From assembly GCF_023715485.1 (NCBI RefSeq), contig NZ_JAMBOF010000012.1:1-64000 (forward strand): a DNA stretch of 64,000 nucleotides, in the 5' to 3' direction. Made by a program: the position numbers and the translations under genes. This document shows, one piece after another, positions 52,247-60,980 of this stretch; positions within the stretch are counted from its first letter, which is position 1, and every line of letters starts with the position of its first letter. The notes below the pieces were generated by a model. It did not search any database and was not told the DNA's origin. It worked only from the letters and a program-made list of their open reading frames with translations. Source of the stretch: Mesobacillus subterraneus. Its GTDB lineage: Bacteria > Bacillota > Bacilli > Bacillales > Cytobacillaceae.

Positions 52247-52570
52247 TTACTTATCTATCCCCTTGATCTTTTCACGCAAGCTTTCTAGCTCCTCAATGGA
52301 AAGGTCTCCAAGTGATTTTTTTATTTCCTCTTCGATCTGTTTCCTGTTCCTCTCGCGATATTGATCCCACCACTCTTGCAACCCCTCAGTGTTATTTAAT
52401 AAATACTCAATATCGATTACCTCAACTTCATCATCAGATAAATAATTCAGAACAGCCCCTAATAACCGATTCAGATTTTCTATTTCATCCCTTTTAATAT
52501 CCGGAACCGATTGCCCTTCCTGAATGTCACTCTCTAATTCCCCATTATTTGCTGCTGTCTTCCGTGGCAA
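52247..52570 (-). CDS. Hypothetical acidic helical protein
   Basis: A TTG start behind AAGGTGAG. The 107-residue protein is highly acidic and helical (DDEVEVIDIEYLLNNTEGLQ, RKQIEEEIKKSLGDLSIEEL). A short regulatory or partner protein is possible. The stop lies 46 bases before the CBO0543-family gene on the same strand. Confidence 0.65.
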   Translation of the reverse strand: MPRKTAANNGELESDIQEGQSVPDIKRDEIENLNRLLGAVLNYLSDDEVEVIDIEYLLNNTEGLQEWWDQYRERNRKQIEEEIKKSLGDLSIEELESLREKIKGIDK

Positions 52571-53027
52571 GATCTCACCTTCTTTCTCCTTTTTTTATTT
52601 AGTATTGCCTTAAAAAACCTTCACCATTAAAATTTCCAAATAAAAAAGAGCTGCTTGTGCAACTCCCCCATTCATTTAATTATCTTAAATATAATTCCGA
52701 TAGCGGGTGTAGCCCAAATACCTCGTCCCCTGGAATTGCAGTTCTCCATTATCCCCTTCTACCAACTGTCCATACTCCTGGCCTTTGACCTGCAATTCAA
52801 GCCTGTCACCACTGTCAAATTCAAAGGTAACAAAATAGCTGTTGTGTGCATTTGTTTCGCCCCCGCCATGCACACTCGTTCTTTTTGTCACTACCTTTGC
52901 CTGGGCATTCACCCTTGGCTGCTGGTTATTATTGCTCCATATTGAAATTCCTTTAATGATCGGAAAAATAATCAGACCGATTACGAAGAAAAAAATGATG
53001 CCGATAAATATTGGTACAGCCGTAAAC

Positions 53028-53160
53028 TTGAACTACTCACCACTTTACACCCTTACGGGTGTTTTTGAAGTGGGAGATTCCTAAGTACGGAAGCCTATCG
53101 GCTCCTAATTGATTAGGCTAACCCCGTAGTCCCTACGGTTAGAAGTCTTATCGCTTCATT
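53028..53160 (-). ncRNA. Candidate omega-RNA (reRNA) of the TnpB element
   Basis: In TnpB systems the guide RNA spans the 3' end of tnpB and the right end of the element, with the guide being the flanking DNA. Here the structured part has CCGTAGGGACTACGG, CTAATC/GATTAG-like and the nested CCACTT(ACACCC/GGGTGT)AAGTGG hairpins. The guide would begin at 53027 (GTTTACGGCTGTACC...), within the interrupted gene. Its 5' limit is a guess. Confidence 0.5.
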
Positions 53161-54234
53161 TTTCAGATTTTGTCCTGCGTTCAGATCCCTGTCATGCTGG
53201 GTGCCGCAAGTTGGGCAATCCCACTGCCGGAGGCTCAGGTCCTTGACGTCTTTGTTTTGGTATCCGCAGCACGAACATAGCTGGGAACTGGCGAATGTCT
53301 TGCTTACAGGAATCACTTTTTTGCCATACCATTTTGCTTTGTATTCTAGCATCGCACGGAACCGTGACCATGATGCTTCACTGATGGCTTTGGCTAGCTT
53401 GCCATCCTTCAGCATATTCGCTACCTGCAGATCCTCGATACCGATCACATCGTGGTTTTTGATGATCTCAGTGGAGATTTTCTGCAGGTAATCTGTCCGT
53501 GCGTTTGTGATGCTTTCATGGATCCTTGCCACTTTAATGCGCTGCTTGTCCCAATTGGAAGAACCTTTCACACGCCTGGAAAGGATACGCTGGGCATCCG
53601 CTAATTTCTTCTCCATCGTACGGAAAAATTTAGGATTCCTGAAAATCGTCCCATTCGACAGGATGGCAAAGTCTTTCAGTCCAACGTCAACACCAATGGA
53701 AGAACCTGTCTTTTCAAAGGACTTCACTTCAGTTTCTACAAGGATGGCGACGAAATACTTTCCGCTTGGATTCCGTCTGACCGTCACATTAAGGATGCGT
53801 CCTTCTACCGCGCGGCTGTTGGCGAACCGGACAAGGCCAAGTTTGGGCAGTTTGATCTTGTTTCCAGCAAGGGCGATATTCCCGTTTGTCTGTCTGGTTG
53901 TGTAGGACTGCACTTTGTTTCTTTTGGATTTGAACCGTGGTGCTTTGTTCTGCTTCTTGAAGAATCTTGCAAATGAGTCAGCCAGGTTCTTCAGTGAGGA
54001 TTGGAGGGCGATGCTGTCCACTTCTTTTAACCACGTCAAATCTTTCTTTAACTGTGTCAGACCAGCAGAACAGGTATTGTAGGTTAGTCCTTTCCCGGTC
54101 TCCCTGTATGTGTTGTTCCATTGTTCCAGGAAATGATTGAATACGTAACGGCTGCTCCCGATGGTCTTGGCAATGAGGATCTCCTGCTTTTTTGTAGGAT
54201 AGATGCGAAACCTGAATGCCTTTTTGACTCGCAT
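53113..54234 (-). CDS. tnpB: RNA-guided nuclease TnpB
   Basis: The ATG at 54234 follows GAGGTG by 7 bases; an in-frame ATG lies 15 bases upstream. The 373-residue protein has the N-terminal wedge/REC part ([25 protein letters not shown]) and a split RuvC nuclease: Asp183 in GVDVGLKD, Glu267 in GIEDLQV, Asp350 in [10 protein letters not shown]. The zinc ribbon is C320...C323 and C340...C343. All catalytic residues are present, so the enzyme is probably active. TnpB cuts DNA matching the omega-RNA guide next to a TAM and helps retain the element. Confidence 0.93.
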   Translation of the reverse strand: MRVKKAFRFRIYPTKKQEILIAKTIGSSRYVFNHFLEQWNNTYRETGKGLTYNTCSAGLTQLKKDLTWLKEVDSIALQSSLKNLADSFARFFKKQNKAPRFKSKRNKVQSYTTRQTNGNIALAGNKIKLPKLGLVRFANSRAVEGRILNVTVRRNPSGKYFVAILVETEVKSFEKTGSSIGVDVGLKDFAILSNGTIFRNPKFFRTMEKKLADAQRILSRRVKGSSNWDKQRIKVARIHESITNARTDYLQKISTEIIKNHDVIGIEDLQVANMLKDGKLAKAISEASWSRFRAMLEYKAKWYGKKVIPVSKTFASSQLCSCCGYQNKDVKDLSLRQWDCPTCGTQHDRDLNAGQNLKNEAIRLLTVGTTGLA

Positions 54235-54410
54235 TACCACACACCTCACACACTGGGAATGTATGTTCCCATTATACTATAGCAGGGTCTGTTTTGGCTA
54301 ATGCCAACCGACATTTATCTTCCACCTACTCATTGGGCTACGCTCTTCACATTCCTTGAGGTCGGAGAAGAATTTCAGGAAATGATAAAGTCTCCCAGAG
54401 CTTCAACCAT

Positions 54411-54626
54411 AATATCCCTTCCCCTCAGAGTAACAAATTACTGTTGAAATAATCATTAGAAATCTTATTAATGTTTACGTAGAACACCAGAAAAGATTCG
54501 AAATATTTAATTTGCTTTTTCAGTGTCAACAGTATCCAAAAGTTCAACATCTACATTATTAGGATCTGCCCATCCATGGAAAATTACTAAATGCCATTTT
54601 CTCAATATTCTTTTCTTTAATTAAAC
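54411..54626. other. Intergenic stretch with a possible gene remnant
   Basis: The minus strand at 54507-54605 has a frame without a good start: RKWHLVIFHGWADPNNVDVE, then LLDTVDTEKAN and stop. It is coding-like in composition and may be the tail of a decayed gene. Nothing else is recognised. Confidence 0.3.
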
Positions 54627-55118
54627 CTATAAATCCATATGAAGGATCAGCATTTCCCCTTCTCTTCCCATTGCCCTTATCCCTTTATCAATAAATCCGC
54701 CCTTTTTATATACCTTTTGGGCAATCAAATTCGCATGGTTTACAGCTAAGATGATTTCATTTTTTTGTTGAAAATTCTCTTTTATAAACAACGGCAATAA
54801 CCTCATTGAATCCGTTGCGATTCCTTTTCCTTGGAATGTCGAATTGATCGAATACGCTCTTAAAAGAATCGCATTTTCATTATCGCTAAATTCCTTTACA
54901 CCCTCCCAGCCATGGAGAACAAAGAATCCTGCAGGGTAAGCACCGTAAAGAATCACAACAGGATGGCGATCAGGTTCTGTTTCGCATTTTTGCAAGGCAT
55001 CCAATGGAAATGCAGTGTACCTTTTCTGTTCATTTAATAAACTGTAATTCTCTAATAAACCTTTATATTCTGGACTGTAAAACTGTAATGAGACGGTTTC
55101 TTTTTCGACAATTGACAT
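54627..55118 (-). CDS. GNAT-family N-acetyltransferase
   Basis: A 163-residue acetyltransferase. The acetyl-CoA-binding segment is INSTFQGKGIATDSMRLLPL (Q-G-K-G-I-A), followed by NEIILAVNHANLIAQKVYKKGGF. The N-terminal part (LQFYSPEYKGLLENY) is typical of Bacillus YncA/RimI-like enzymes. The ribosome site is weak. The substrate is unknown. Confidence 0.85.
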   Translation of the reverse strand: MSIVEKETVSLQFYSPEYKGLLENYSLLNEQKRYTAFPLDALQKCETEPDRHPVVILYGAYPAGFFVLHGWEGVKEFSDNENAILLRAYSINSTFQGKGIATDSMRLLPLFIKENFQQKNEIILAVNHANLIAQKVYKKGGFIDKGIRAMGREGEMLILHMDL

Positions 55119-55262
55119 TTAGGATCGCCGCTTTCTTATTAAAGTATAAAGTTTAACCTCTATTCCCCAATCAGTAATATGCTGCATATACTTCTTATTA
55201 GGCCATTAACTTAAAAAGGGATATTCCAATCTTTTAAAAAGTGGATAAAAGGAGAGATTGTC

Positions 55263-55712
55263 TTGCAAACACCAAATAACACCTCAATCAGCTTACTCTT
55301 CCCTTCTCGATGGGGACTAGATGCTGAAATAGCCGGGAGACCTATGGTCAGAGGGATACTTACAATCAACTCAATTTCAGGTAATACAGTAATAGGAACA
55401 GCAAATTTCCGCGGAACACCAATACCGATTCAGGGATCCTGGAATGAAAACACAAAGCAATTAAATTTTGATTCACCATATGCTTCTTTTACTGGTAAGC
55501 TATCCATCTTTGATGATGCAGCCATTAAAATCAGGCATTTAATTTTAAGTGGTCGGTTTATGATGAAACCACCATCCTTACAGGCCGGTGAGTATGGAAA
55601 TTGGATCGCCACGACTGACACCGTACTTACAGGTCCGGCAATTTACACTGGAACCTTACCGCCAGCAGGTGTTTTTTTAACATCAGATTTACTTTACAAC
55701 AGCCGGGACTAA
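55263..55712 (+). CDS. Hypothetical beta-rich protein
   Basis: A TTG start 6 bases after AAAGGAGAG gives 149 residues. No signal peptide. The sequence is rich in strands and in Ser/Thr/Gly/Ile (GILTINSISGNTVIGTANFR, GPAIYTGTLPPAGVFLTSDL). The composition resembles Bacillus spore-coat-associated or surface proteins, but no family is recognised. Confidence 0.65.
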   Translation: MQTPNNTSISLLFPSRWGLDAEIAGRPMVRGILTINSISGNTVIGTANFRGTPIPIQGSWNENTKQLNFDSPYASFTGKLSIFDDAAIKIRHLILSGRFMMKPPSLQAGEYGNWIATTDTVLTGPAIYTGTLPPAGVFLTSDLLYNSRD

Positions 55713-55827
55713 CTAATGGCAGGATATATTAATGAGTCCTGCAATATAATCTTCAGATTTGACTGGTCTGAAGATTTTAAAATTTCTTTTTGGGACAACC
55801 ATTATTTTCAGACCATAACAAAGTGTT

Positions 55828-56124
55828 CTATCTACTGACTATACCCATAATCAATTTAAGCTTTCGAGAGCTTTTTCTTACCCGCTTAAAACCATCCTTT
55901 GAATCGATTATGAAGACGGTTTTTCCAATCCAAATTCTAAAATAAATTGAGTGGAAATTAATCGTTCCACTTACACCCTTCACTTCGAATTCATGTCCAT
56001 CATCACATTCGAATTCTGTTCGGACTAACCAAGTATTCCCTACGCCAAATTCAATATATTTCAACAAGGCCGCCCCTTTAAACTTTATTGTAATTGCTTG
56101 ATTACATTGGTTATCAAGATTCAA
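55828..56124 (-). CDS. Hypothetical protein, start uncertain
   Basis: The frame is open from 56313, but its first third is encoded by the terminator of the upstream gene, so translation must begin later. A TTG at 56124 is possible though its ribosome site is weak. The 98-residue C-terminal part looks real: ECDDGHEFEVKGVSGTINFH, YFRIWIGKTVFIIDSKDGF and RKSSRKLKLIMG. No family is recognised. Confidence 0.45.
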   Translation of the reverse strand: MNLDNQCNQAITIKFKGAALLKYIEFGVGNTWLVRTEFECDDGHEFEVKGVSGTINFHSIYFRIWIGKTVFIIDSKDGFKRVRKSSRKLKLIMGIVSR

Positions 56125-56227
56125 TCTTTCATTTACATGGTTATCCAGTTCTATTTTTATCCTTACACATATTCTAAAGAATGGAAGAGAATTCCTGCTT
56201 AAATATACAGCTTTATGCTTTTCAAGC

Positions 56228-56262
56228 AAAAAAACAGCCGCCAATTTGGCAGCTGTAATATT
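56228..56262 (-). terminator. Terminator of the MEDS gene
   Basis: ACAGCTGCC-AAATT-GGCGGCTGT stem, then seven T residues on the minus strand. Confidence 0.85.
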
Positions 56263-56272
56263 AATATTTTTA

Positions 56273-56842
56273 TTAAATTGCTTTATGGTCATCCAAATAT
56301 ATGTATTGATCATCTGTCAACATAATTCTATGGCAGCGCATCAAGATATCTTTTAAACGTTGAGACGTGCGGTTTCCGTCATAGGCACAAACAGAAATAA
56401 GTCCTTTTTCGTTGACGAAAGAGTCTAAGTCTTTTTCGTACTGCTCTATATTACTGGTAATATCATTTTCATCAGACCACTCGATTAATCCCCAAGTACA
56501 AATTGATACATTCAAGTTTAAAAGTGGTTCGATATTTGTTTTAAAATAACTAAAAATCGTCTCTGCATGGAAATCCCCATTGGAATAGTAAAAATCGAAA
56601 TTGTTTATTATATGAAGATTTTTTAATTGTTCTTCTGTTAATTGTTTCTTAAGGTTCTCCTGTATGTAGAGAATATTGCGGTCATTATCTACGAGCATTA
56701 CATGGTAACCGTGTTTAATTACAGTTACAATAAATGTTATTGCGTTTTGCAGGTATTTATCTATATCATTATAATGATAGTAAATGTGTCCCTGTTTCGC
56801 CTCTTTTAAATCATTTACTAGTCTCGCCAAGAAGTTGTCCAT
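56273..56842 (-). CDS. MEDS-domain (DcmR-like sensory) protein
   Basis: A 189-residue protein with the MEDS fold: GHIYYHYNDIDKYLQNAITFIVTV, HVMLVDNDRNILYIQENLKKQL, then SICTWGLIEWSDENDITSNI and LISVCAYDGNRTSQRLKDILMRCH. The MEDS domain is a degenerate RecA/KaiC-like sensor first seen in methanogens and DcmR. It is often coupled to regulators in Bacillus. The conserved CAYDG motif is intact. The partner gene is not obvious. Confidence 0.85.
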   Translation of the reverse strand: MDNFLARLVNDLKEAKQGHIYYHYNDIDKYLQNAITFIVTVIKHGYHVMLVDNDRNILYIQENLKKQLTEEQLKNLHIINNFDFYYSNGDFHAETIFSYFKTNIEPLLNLNVSICTWGLIEWSDENDITSNIEQYEKDLDSFVNEKGLISVCAYDGNRTSQRLKDILMRCHRIMLTDDQYIYLDDHKAI

Positions 56843-56975
56843 AAATATCTATCCCCTTAATATGCAATCACCTATTATTATACCATTATGAGAATTGTAA
56901 ACTAAATATGCAATAAACACTAATTTCATAATGACTCTATTTCTTTTGTGATTATAGCTTTTTGTCTACTTTTCG

Positions 56976-57560
56976 TTATGATATTCCCCTGCCAGCCATG
57001 AACATCATCATTAATTCAGTCTCATTCTCAAAAAGTTCAGCTAAGAATTGCAGCTGGGGGAAAGGTTCCAGAAGCAAATTTTTATTCAACTTCCGTTTAA
57101 ATAATGCTCTGCCATGCTGATTAAGATAATCATTCAGTGTGATTCTTTGTTTGCATATTAAATGGACATCTTTTGGAGTTAACAGCAAAAGGCCGCTTGT
57201 TTCGGACGATGGCCTTGGTTCACTTTCAGAATGAGCAAGATACATAGCCGTTGAAGAATCCGGATCACTCCCCTTAATAAGGATAGGTGCAATTTCATCT
57301 TCAGTTCGTATTTTACTCGCCGAATGGTTCCAGTCCCTCTTGTAAAAGGTTATGGGGGAATTAATTATATTGATTTTCATTGAGGATTCTTCAAGGACTT
57401 CCCTCTCAGCAGTCTGAATGGCTTTTTCATCTCCTTCTCGATGCCCTCCTAACCTAACCACGCCAAGTTTGTCCCCTTTCCTCGTTGGACCAACCTGAAA
57501 GGGAAAAAGTCCATTATATAAAACATATGCTCCTGAAGTACGGACATGCTGTGTATGCAT
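56976..57560 (-). CDS. Nudix hydrolase
   Basis: A 194-residue protein with a Nudix box near residues 38-60: GGHREGDEKAIQTAEREVLEES, matching G-x5-E-x7-R-E-U-x-E-E-x-G/S. An unusual C-terminal extension of about 70 residues (NQHGRALFKRKLNKNLLLEP) follows. The substrate is a nucleoside diphosphate derivative of unknown kind. Confidence 0.82.
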   Translation of the reverse strand: MHTQHVRTSGAYVLYNGLFPFQVGPTRKGDKLGVVRLGGHREGDEKAIQTAEREVLEESSMKINIINSPITFYKRDWNHSASKIRTEDEIAPILIKGSDPDSSTAMYLAHSESEPRPSSETSGLLLLTPKDVHLICKQRITLNDYLNQHGRALFKRKLNKNLLLEPFPQLQFLAELFENETELMMMFMAGRGIS

Positions 57561-57770
57561 TCAATTCTTCTCCTTTTCACGCTTCATACCCAACTACCCC
57601 AATAACAATAACGCTAGAAAGGATAATTATTCTAATCATTGCGAATAAACCTACCCTTTAAATATTCTTTTTCAGTATGGAATTGTCCTGTTAAAATTTA
57701 AAATCCAATCTGATTATAGTTAAAATATGGTAAAATAAATTAAAATAATTAATAAAGAGGTGTCAGGTTT

Positions 57771-58151
57771 TTGACTAGACCGAGAGCTTTTGCTGCGATT
57801 ATTGATGATAGCCGTATACTGATGACTAAACATATCTATCCTGATGGTTCCTTCTGGACGCTTCCAGGCGGCGGGCTGGAAAAGGGAGAAACATTTGAGG
57901 AAGCGGTGATTCGTGAAGTAAAGGAAGAAGTGAATTTAGATGTTGAGGTAATGGAATATTTATTTACCGGCCAATACAGCGGCGGTGAAGAAAGATGCTT
58001 TTTAGTTCGGAGTTTAAATGAAAAGATTCCGCAGGTAGGCTTTGATCCTGAACTCGGCGATGAACAAACACTGAGTGAAGTGCAGTGGCACACACTGGAT
58101 TCCATGAAGAATGATCTGCATGTATCAAGAGTATTAGAAGCTATGAAATAA
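57771..58151 (+). CDS. Nudix hydrolase
   Basis: A TTG start behind AGAGGTG. The 126-residue protein has the Nudix box GGGLEKGETFEEAVIREVKEEVNL (residues about 32-55), with glycine, Glu and REVKEE as required. A minimal MutT/YjhB-like hydrolase; substrate unknown. It points toward the methyltransferase gene on the other strand. Confidence 0.87.
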   Translation: MTRPRAFAAIIDDSRILMTKHIYPDGSFWTLPGGGLEKGETFEEAVIREVKEEVNLDVEVMEYLFTGQYSGGEERCFLVRSLNEKIPQVGFDPELGDEQTLSEVQWHTLDSMKNDLHVSRVLEAMK

Positions 58152-58157
58152 CAATAT

Positions 58158-58224
58158 AGGGGTGAAAAATGATTACAGAAATATATATGGTAAGGTATAC
58201 TCTGATTACTCATTTTTTCACCCT
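58158..58224. repeat. Long-loop inverted repeat
   Basis: GGGTGAAAAATGA and TCATTTTTTCACCC arms separated by about 35 bases, lying between convergent genes. It may act as a weak terminator or be an extrachromosomal remnant. Confidence 0.4.
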
Positions 58225-58235
58225 GTATCTCCCGT

Positions 58236-58814
58236 TCACCTTATTTTTGTAGCTAATATAGCAGTAGACTTTGGCGTTAGGTAAATTTCAGTTACTGTCA
58301 AATTTTCATGATTCAACCAGAACTCCCTTACCAAATCAGGTTTCCCTTGCCATTCATCTGGCCAATGTTCTTCAGGTGTAAAGTCGTCCATAATGAGTAA
58401 GCCACCTATATCTAAAATATCAACCAGTCTTTCACCTTCGTCTGTTTTGACGATTGCAGCATCAGCAAATATAAATTGAAACGGACCATATTGAATAATT
58501 TCTTCCCAATCACCACAAATGAATTTTACTTGAGGATGGTCAATATTTTGGCTGACTACATCAATCTTTACCCGGTCAACATCTACGGAGATGAAAGAAA
58601 CAGATGGTTGAATCGCAGATAGGATCCATGAGCTGCCCACTCCAAATCCTGTTCCTATCTCAAGGACCTTCCCCCGTTTGACCTGTCCGGTAAGTACAGA
58701 TAATAATCTCCCGGTTTCATCTGAACAAGAACCATTGAACGAATGCTTCTTAGCCAAAGATTTAGAGATATTAACTAACCTTGGAATATATGTATTGGAA
58801 CGATAAGTAAGCAT
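58236..58814 (-). CDS. Class I methyltransferase (O-methyltransferase-like)
   Basis: A 192-residue protein. Motif I is KVLEIGTGFGVGSSWIL, then SVDVDRVKIDVV and FIFADAAIVKTDEGERLVDI with a metal/SAM-binding DAA. It resembles the AdoMet-dependent O-methyltransferase fold (TrmR-like). The substrate may be a small molecule or RNA. Confidence 0.8.
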   Translation of the reverse strand: MLTYRSNTYIPRLVNISKSLAKKHSFNGSCSDETGRLLSVLTGQVKRGKVLEIGTGFGVGSSWILSAIQPSVSFISVDVDRVKIDVVSQNIDHPQVKFICGDWEEIIQYGPFQFIFADAAIVKTDEGERLVDILDIGGLLIMDDFTPEEHWPDEWQGKPDLVREFWLNHENLTVTEIYLTPKSTAILATKIR

Positions 58815-58881
58815 TATATGTCAGACTCCTTTTGATCTTAGCTTGAAAATCCTTTTTAACAAAATCCCCCCTTTATTTTAT

Positions 58882-59241
58882 TCATCTCGAAACAAGCGAC
58901 ATATATAATGATGGATTTAACTCTTCACTTTCAATAACAACCGCAGTTATCCCCGAATCCGTTTTCGTTTCATGCCATTCACCTTTTTCCCAAAAAACAG
59001 CATCACCAGGCTGAACTTTAAAACAGTCTTCCGATTCACCTCGAACGAATCCTTGGCCGCTTACAATCATCAAAAGCTGCGGCAGCGTTGCCTGGTGGTA
59101 GCCGATGAGTCCGTTTTGTTCAAGGTACATGAAACCAATATGAGTTGCATTAGTCGTTCTAACGATTCGCGACATCACAAAGTCCGAATCGAATTTAGTG
59201 ATTTCTATTCCGTTCTCTTTTTTAAAATTGTAAAATTCCAA
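58882..59241 (-). CDS. Cupin-domain protein
   Basis: A TTG start after AGGAGG gives 119 residues of a single-domain cupin: LIGYHQATLPQLLMIVSGQG, RGESEDCFKVQPGDAVFWEKGEWHE. The metal ligands (His, Glu/Gln and the second His in GEWHE) are present. The function is unknown. It ends 12 bases downstream of the Nudix gene, in the same operon. Confidence 0.82.
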   Translation of the reverse strand: MEFYNFKKENGIEITKFDSDFVMSRIVRTTNATHIGFMYLEQNGLIGYHQATLPQLLMIVSGQGFVRGESEDCFKVQPGDAVFWEKGEWHETKTDSGITAVVIESEELNPSLYMSLVSR

Positions 59242-59253
59242 TCCATATACCTC

Positions 59254-59730
59254 CTAAATACTATATTTTTTAATAATTAAATGCTTAGGCGCGTCCGGCA
59301 AATCCCTAAGCGATGTCCTAATAAACTCCGGATATAAAAGGATTTTTTCGAGCTGATCGATCGGCACCCATTGATACACCAGCCGATCGCCCTCTTCACC
59401 AAAGAACGCTTCACTTTGAAAAGTAAATCTTCCGCCAGTAGGTGAAACCTTATAATACAAGCCGATTTCATGATAATTTTTATTGTTGTAGTCAAAGAAG
59501 TTTTCGGTAAACCAAAGCAGGCGGTCAACTTTTACATCTATCCCTAACTCCTCTTTTACTTCTCTAACAATGCTAGTCTGTGAATCCTCCAAAAGCTCAA
59601 CTCTCCCACCAGGCAGCGCCCAGTGCTTATCTTTTACCTGTTTATGTATTAAAACATGATCGTCCACAATCATGATCGCTGCTACCCGATAATTAAAAAC
59701 GGCCGTTTCCATATAAAATGTTGCATCCAT
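59254..59730 (-). CDS. Nudix hydrolase
   Basis: The ATG at 59730 (MDATFYMETAVFNYRVAAIM) follows GGAGG by 7 bases and gives 158 residues. The Nudix box is GGRVELLEDSQTSIVREVKEEL. The C-terminal part (GDRLVYQWVPIDQLEKIL) is typical of ADP-ribose/NTP hydrolases of the MutT group. It is co-transcribed with the cupin gene. Confidence 0.87.
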   Translation of the reverse strand: MDATFYMETAVFNYRVAAIMIVDDHVLIHKQVKDKHWALPGGRVELLEDSQTSIVREVKEELGIDVKVDRLLWFTENFFDYNNKNYHEIGLYYKVSPTGGRFTFQSEAFFGEEGDRLVYQWVPIDQLEKILLYPEFIRTSLRDLPDAPKHLIIKKYSI

Positions 59731-59749
59731 TCTGATTTCCTCCAAACGA

Positions 59750-60259
59750 TCATTTTGTACTGTTGCTTAATTCTTTTGCAAGCTTAGATCTCCGAAAACC
59801 TTTTTGTCGCTTCAATTCCTTTAATTCTTCTAATGATAAATACGAAATACGAAAATAATAATAGTTAATATGTTCAATAACAGCAAAGAGGAAGAGAAAA
59901 ATAAACCAATATAATTCTATTTGTTTGCTGGTGATTTGATAGATTAATACCATCAAGCCTATCAAAATGAACAAGGAGTTCAGCCTCTTAAAGAATTCAA
60001 AAGTTCTCAATCGGCGAGCAGGCAGGTTAGAAAAATCGTTTTGTTTAACTTGTTTTAGCTTCAAGTACCAATAATAGCTTCCCTGAAGCAAAATAAATTC
60101 CAGCAATGCAAACGCATATAAAGAAGAAAATGATGTTAAATAAGGGACTGACCATTCAAAAAGTTGAATATAAAGAAGCCACATCAAAGCAAATGTGAAC
60201 ACAGCAAACAATTCCCCTGTGTATAAGCTAACTAACTTACGCCTTACTCTTTTCTGCAT
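59750..60259 (-). CDS. Polytopic membrane protein of unknown function
   Basis: The ATG at 60259 (MQKRVRRKLVSLYTG) is 7 bases from AAAGG and overlaps the end of the upstream Nudix gene. The 169-residue protein has four membrane helices (AVFTFALMWLLYIQLF, YAFALLEFILLQGSYYWYL, LFILIGLMVLIYQI, FIFLFLFAVIEHINYYYF) and a charged tail. Family unknown. Confidence 0.72.
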   Translation of the reverse strand: MQKRVRRKLVSLYTGELFAVFTFALMWLLYIQLFEWSVPYLTSFSSLYAFALLEFILLQGSYYWYLKLKQVKQNDFSNLPARRLRTFEFFKRLNSLFILIGLMVLIYQITSKQIELYWFIFLFLFAVIEHINYYYFRISYLSLEELKELKRQKGFRRSKLAKELSNSTK

Positions 60260-60719
60260 AAGCGGACCTTTCAATGGTAAGGGCAAATTGATTAATTAGA
60301 TTTTTTATCAAAGGATTAAGCTGATCAGGCAATTCACTCACACTGAAAAAACGAGCTTCGATTGTTTCTTCGCCATCGGCCTTCAGGTCCCCGCCCAAGA
60401 TTTCTTTTGATATGTATGCTGCCGTAACAGGATAAAATTCGTCCCCATTTTGCAGCTTTACGTGATGCTGCTTCCCAGAAAAAACACCTACCAGGTCAAG
60501 CCTTCCAATTTCTAGCCCCGTTTCTTCGAATACTTCCCTTCTTCCTGCTTCTTCTGTTGATTCACCTAACTCGATAAATCCACCCGGAACGCCCCATTGG
60601 CCATCACTTCGCTTCTGCAGTAAAAATTCTCCCCCATCATTTACGACTGCCACCGCAACCCCTACTAAAATAAGTGGCTGGCTGCCGATAACTTTCCGTA
60701 AATCCTCTATGTATCCCAT
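60237..60719 (-). CDS. Nudix hydrolase
   Basis: A 160-residue protein with Nudix box GGFIELGESTEEAGRREVFEETG and the preceding LQKRSDGQWGVP. The segment FSGKQHHVKLQNGDEFYPVT is that of the YjhB/YtkD-like group. Members of this type in Bacillus hydrolyse oxidised or modified nucleotides. It is the first gene of an operon with the membrane protein and further Nudix gene. Confidence 0.88.
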   Translation of the reverse strand: MGYIEDLRKVIGSQPLILVGVAVAVVNDGGEFLLQKRSDGQWGVPGGFIELGESTEEAGRREVFEETGLEIGRLDLVGVFSGKQHHVKLQNGDEFYPVTAAYISKEILGGDLKADGEETIEARFFSVSELPDQLNPLIKNLINQFALTIERSAYAEKSKA

Positions 60720-60980
60720 ACTGACCTCCTAAATTTTAGCTAGATACACAAATTTCGACAGATTGTTTGTATTTCCTTCTTTTTCCTAAAAAGAAAAAGC
60801 GTTACTATTAGGAACGCTTCGCAGGAAATGAACAATCAGTTTTATTCGAAATTACTTAATAGAGTATTACTTACTCATATAACTCTTGACGGACAGTCAT
60901 TCATTCATATGATTTTTTATTGTTCGCAATCGAGGCTATGATGGCAAATAATTCAGGAAAATAGCTTTTATCTTCCGTAA

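Larger units (their letters stand above)
53028..54384 (-). mobile_element. IS200/IS605-group (IS1341-type) element carrying tnpB only
   Basis: A 1357-bp element. The left end follows TTTAT, a target/TAM-like pentamer, and the right end finishes in GTGAGTAGTTCAA. The left end contains TGTCGGTTGG and small hairpins; the right end contains ACACCC-GTAA-GGGTGT nested inside CCACTT/AAGTGG. No tnpA is present, so movement would need a transposase in trans. The tnpB frame is intact. Confidence 0.82.
52685..54410 (-). pseudogene. DUF2500 gene interrupted by a TnpB element
   Basis: The 3' part (52685-53027) encodes a membrane helix (VPIFIGIIFFFVIGLIIFPI) and the DUF2500 domain (AQAKVVTKRTSVHGGG...YFVTFEFDSGDRLELQV...YLGYTRY). 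It has no start codon. The 5' part lies beyond the TnpB element: ATG 54410 (GGGGAAGG site) reads MVEALGDF, then the element begins after TTTAT (54385-54389). Joining 54385 to 53027 restores a continuous frame of 122 residues, so the insertion was precise. Confidence 0.75.
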
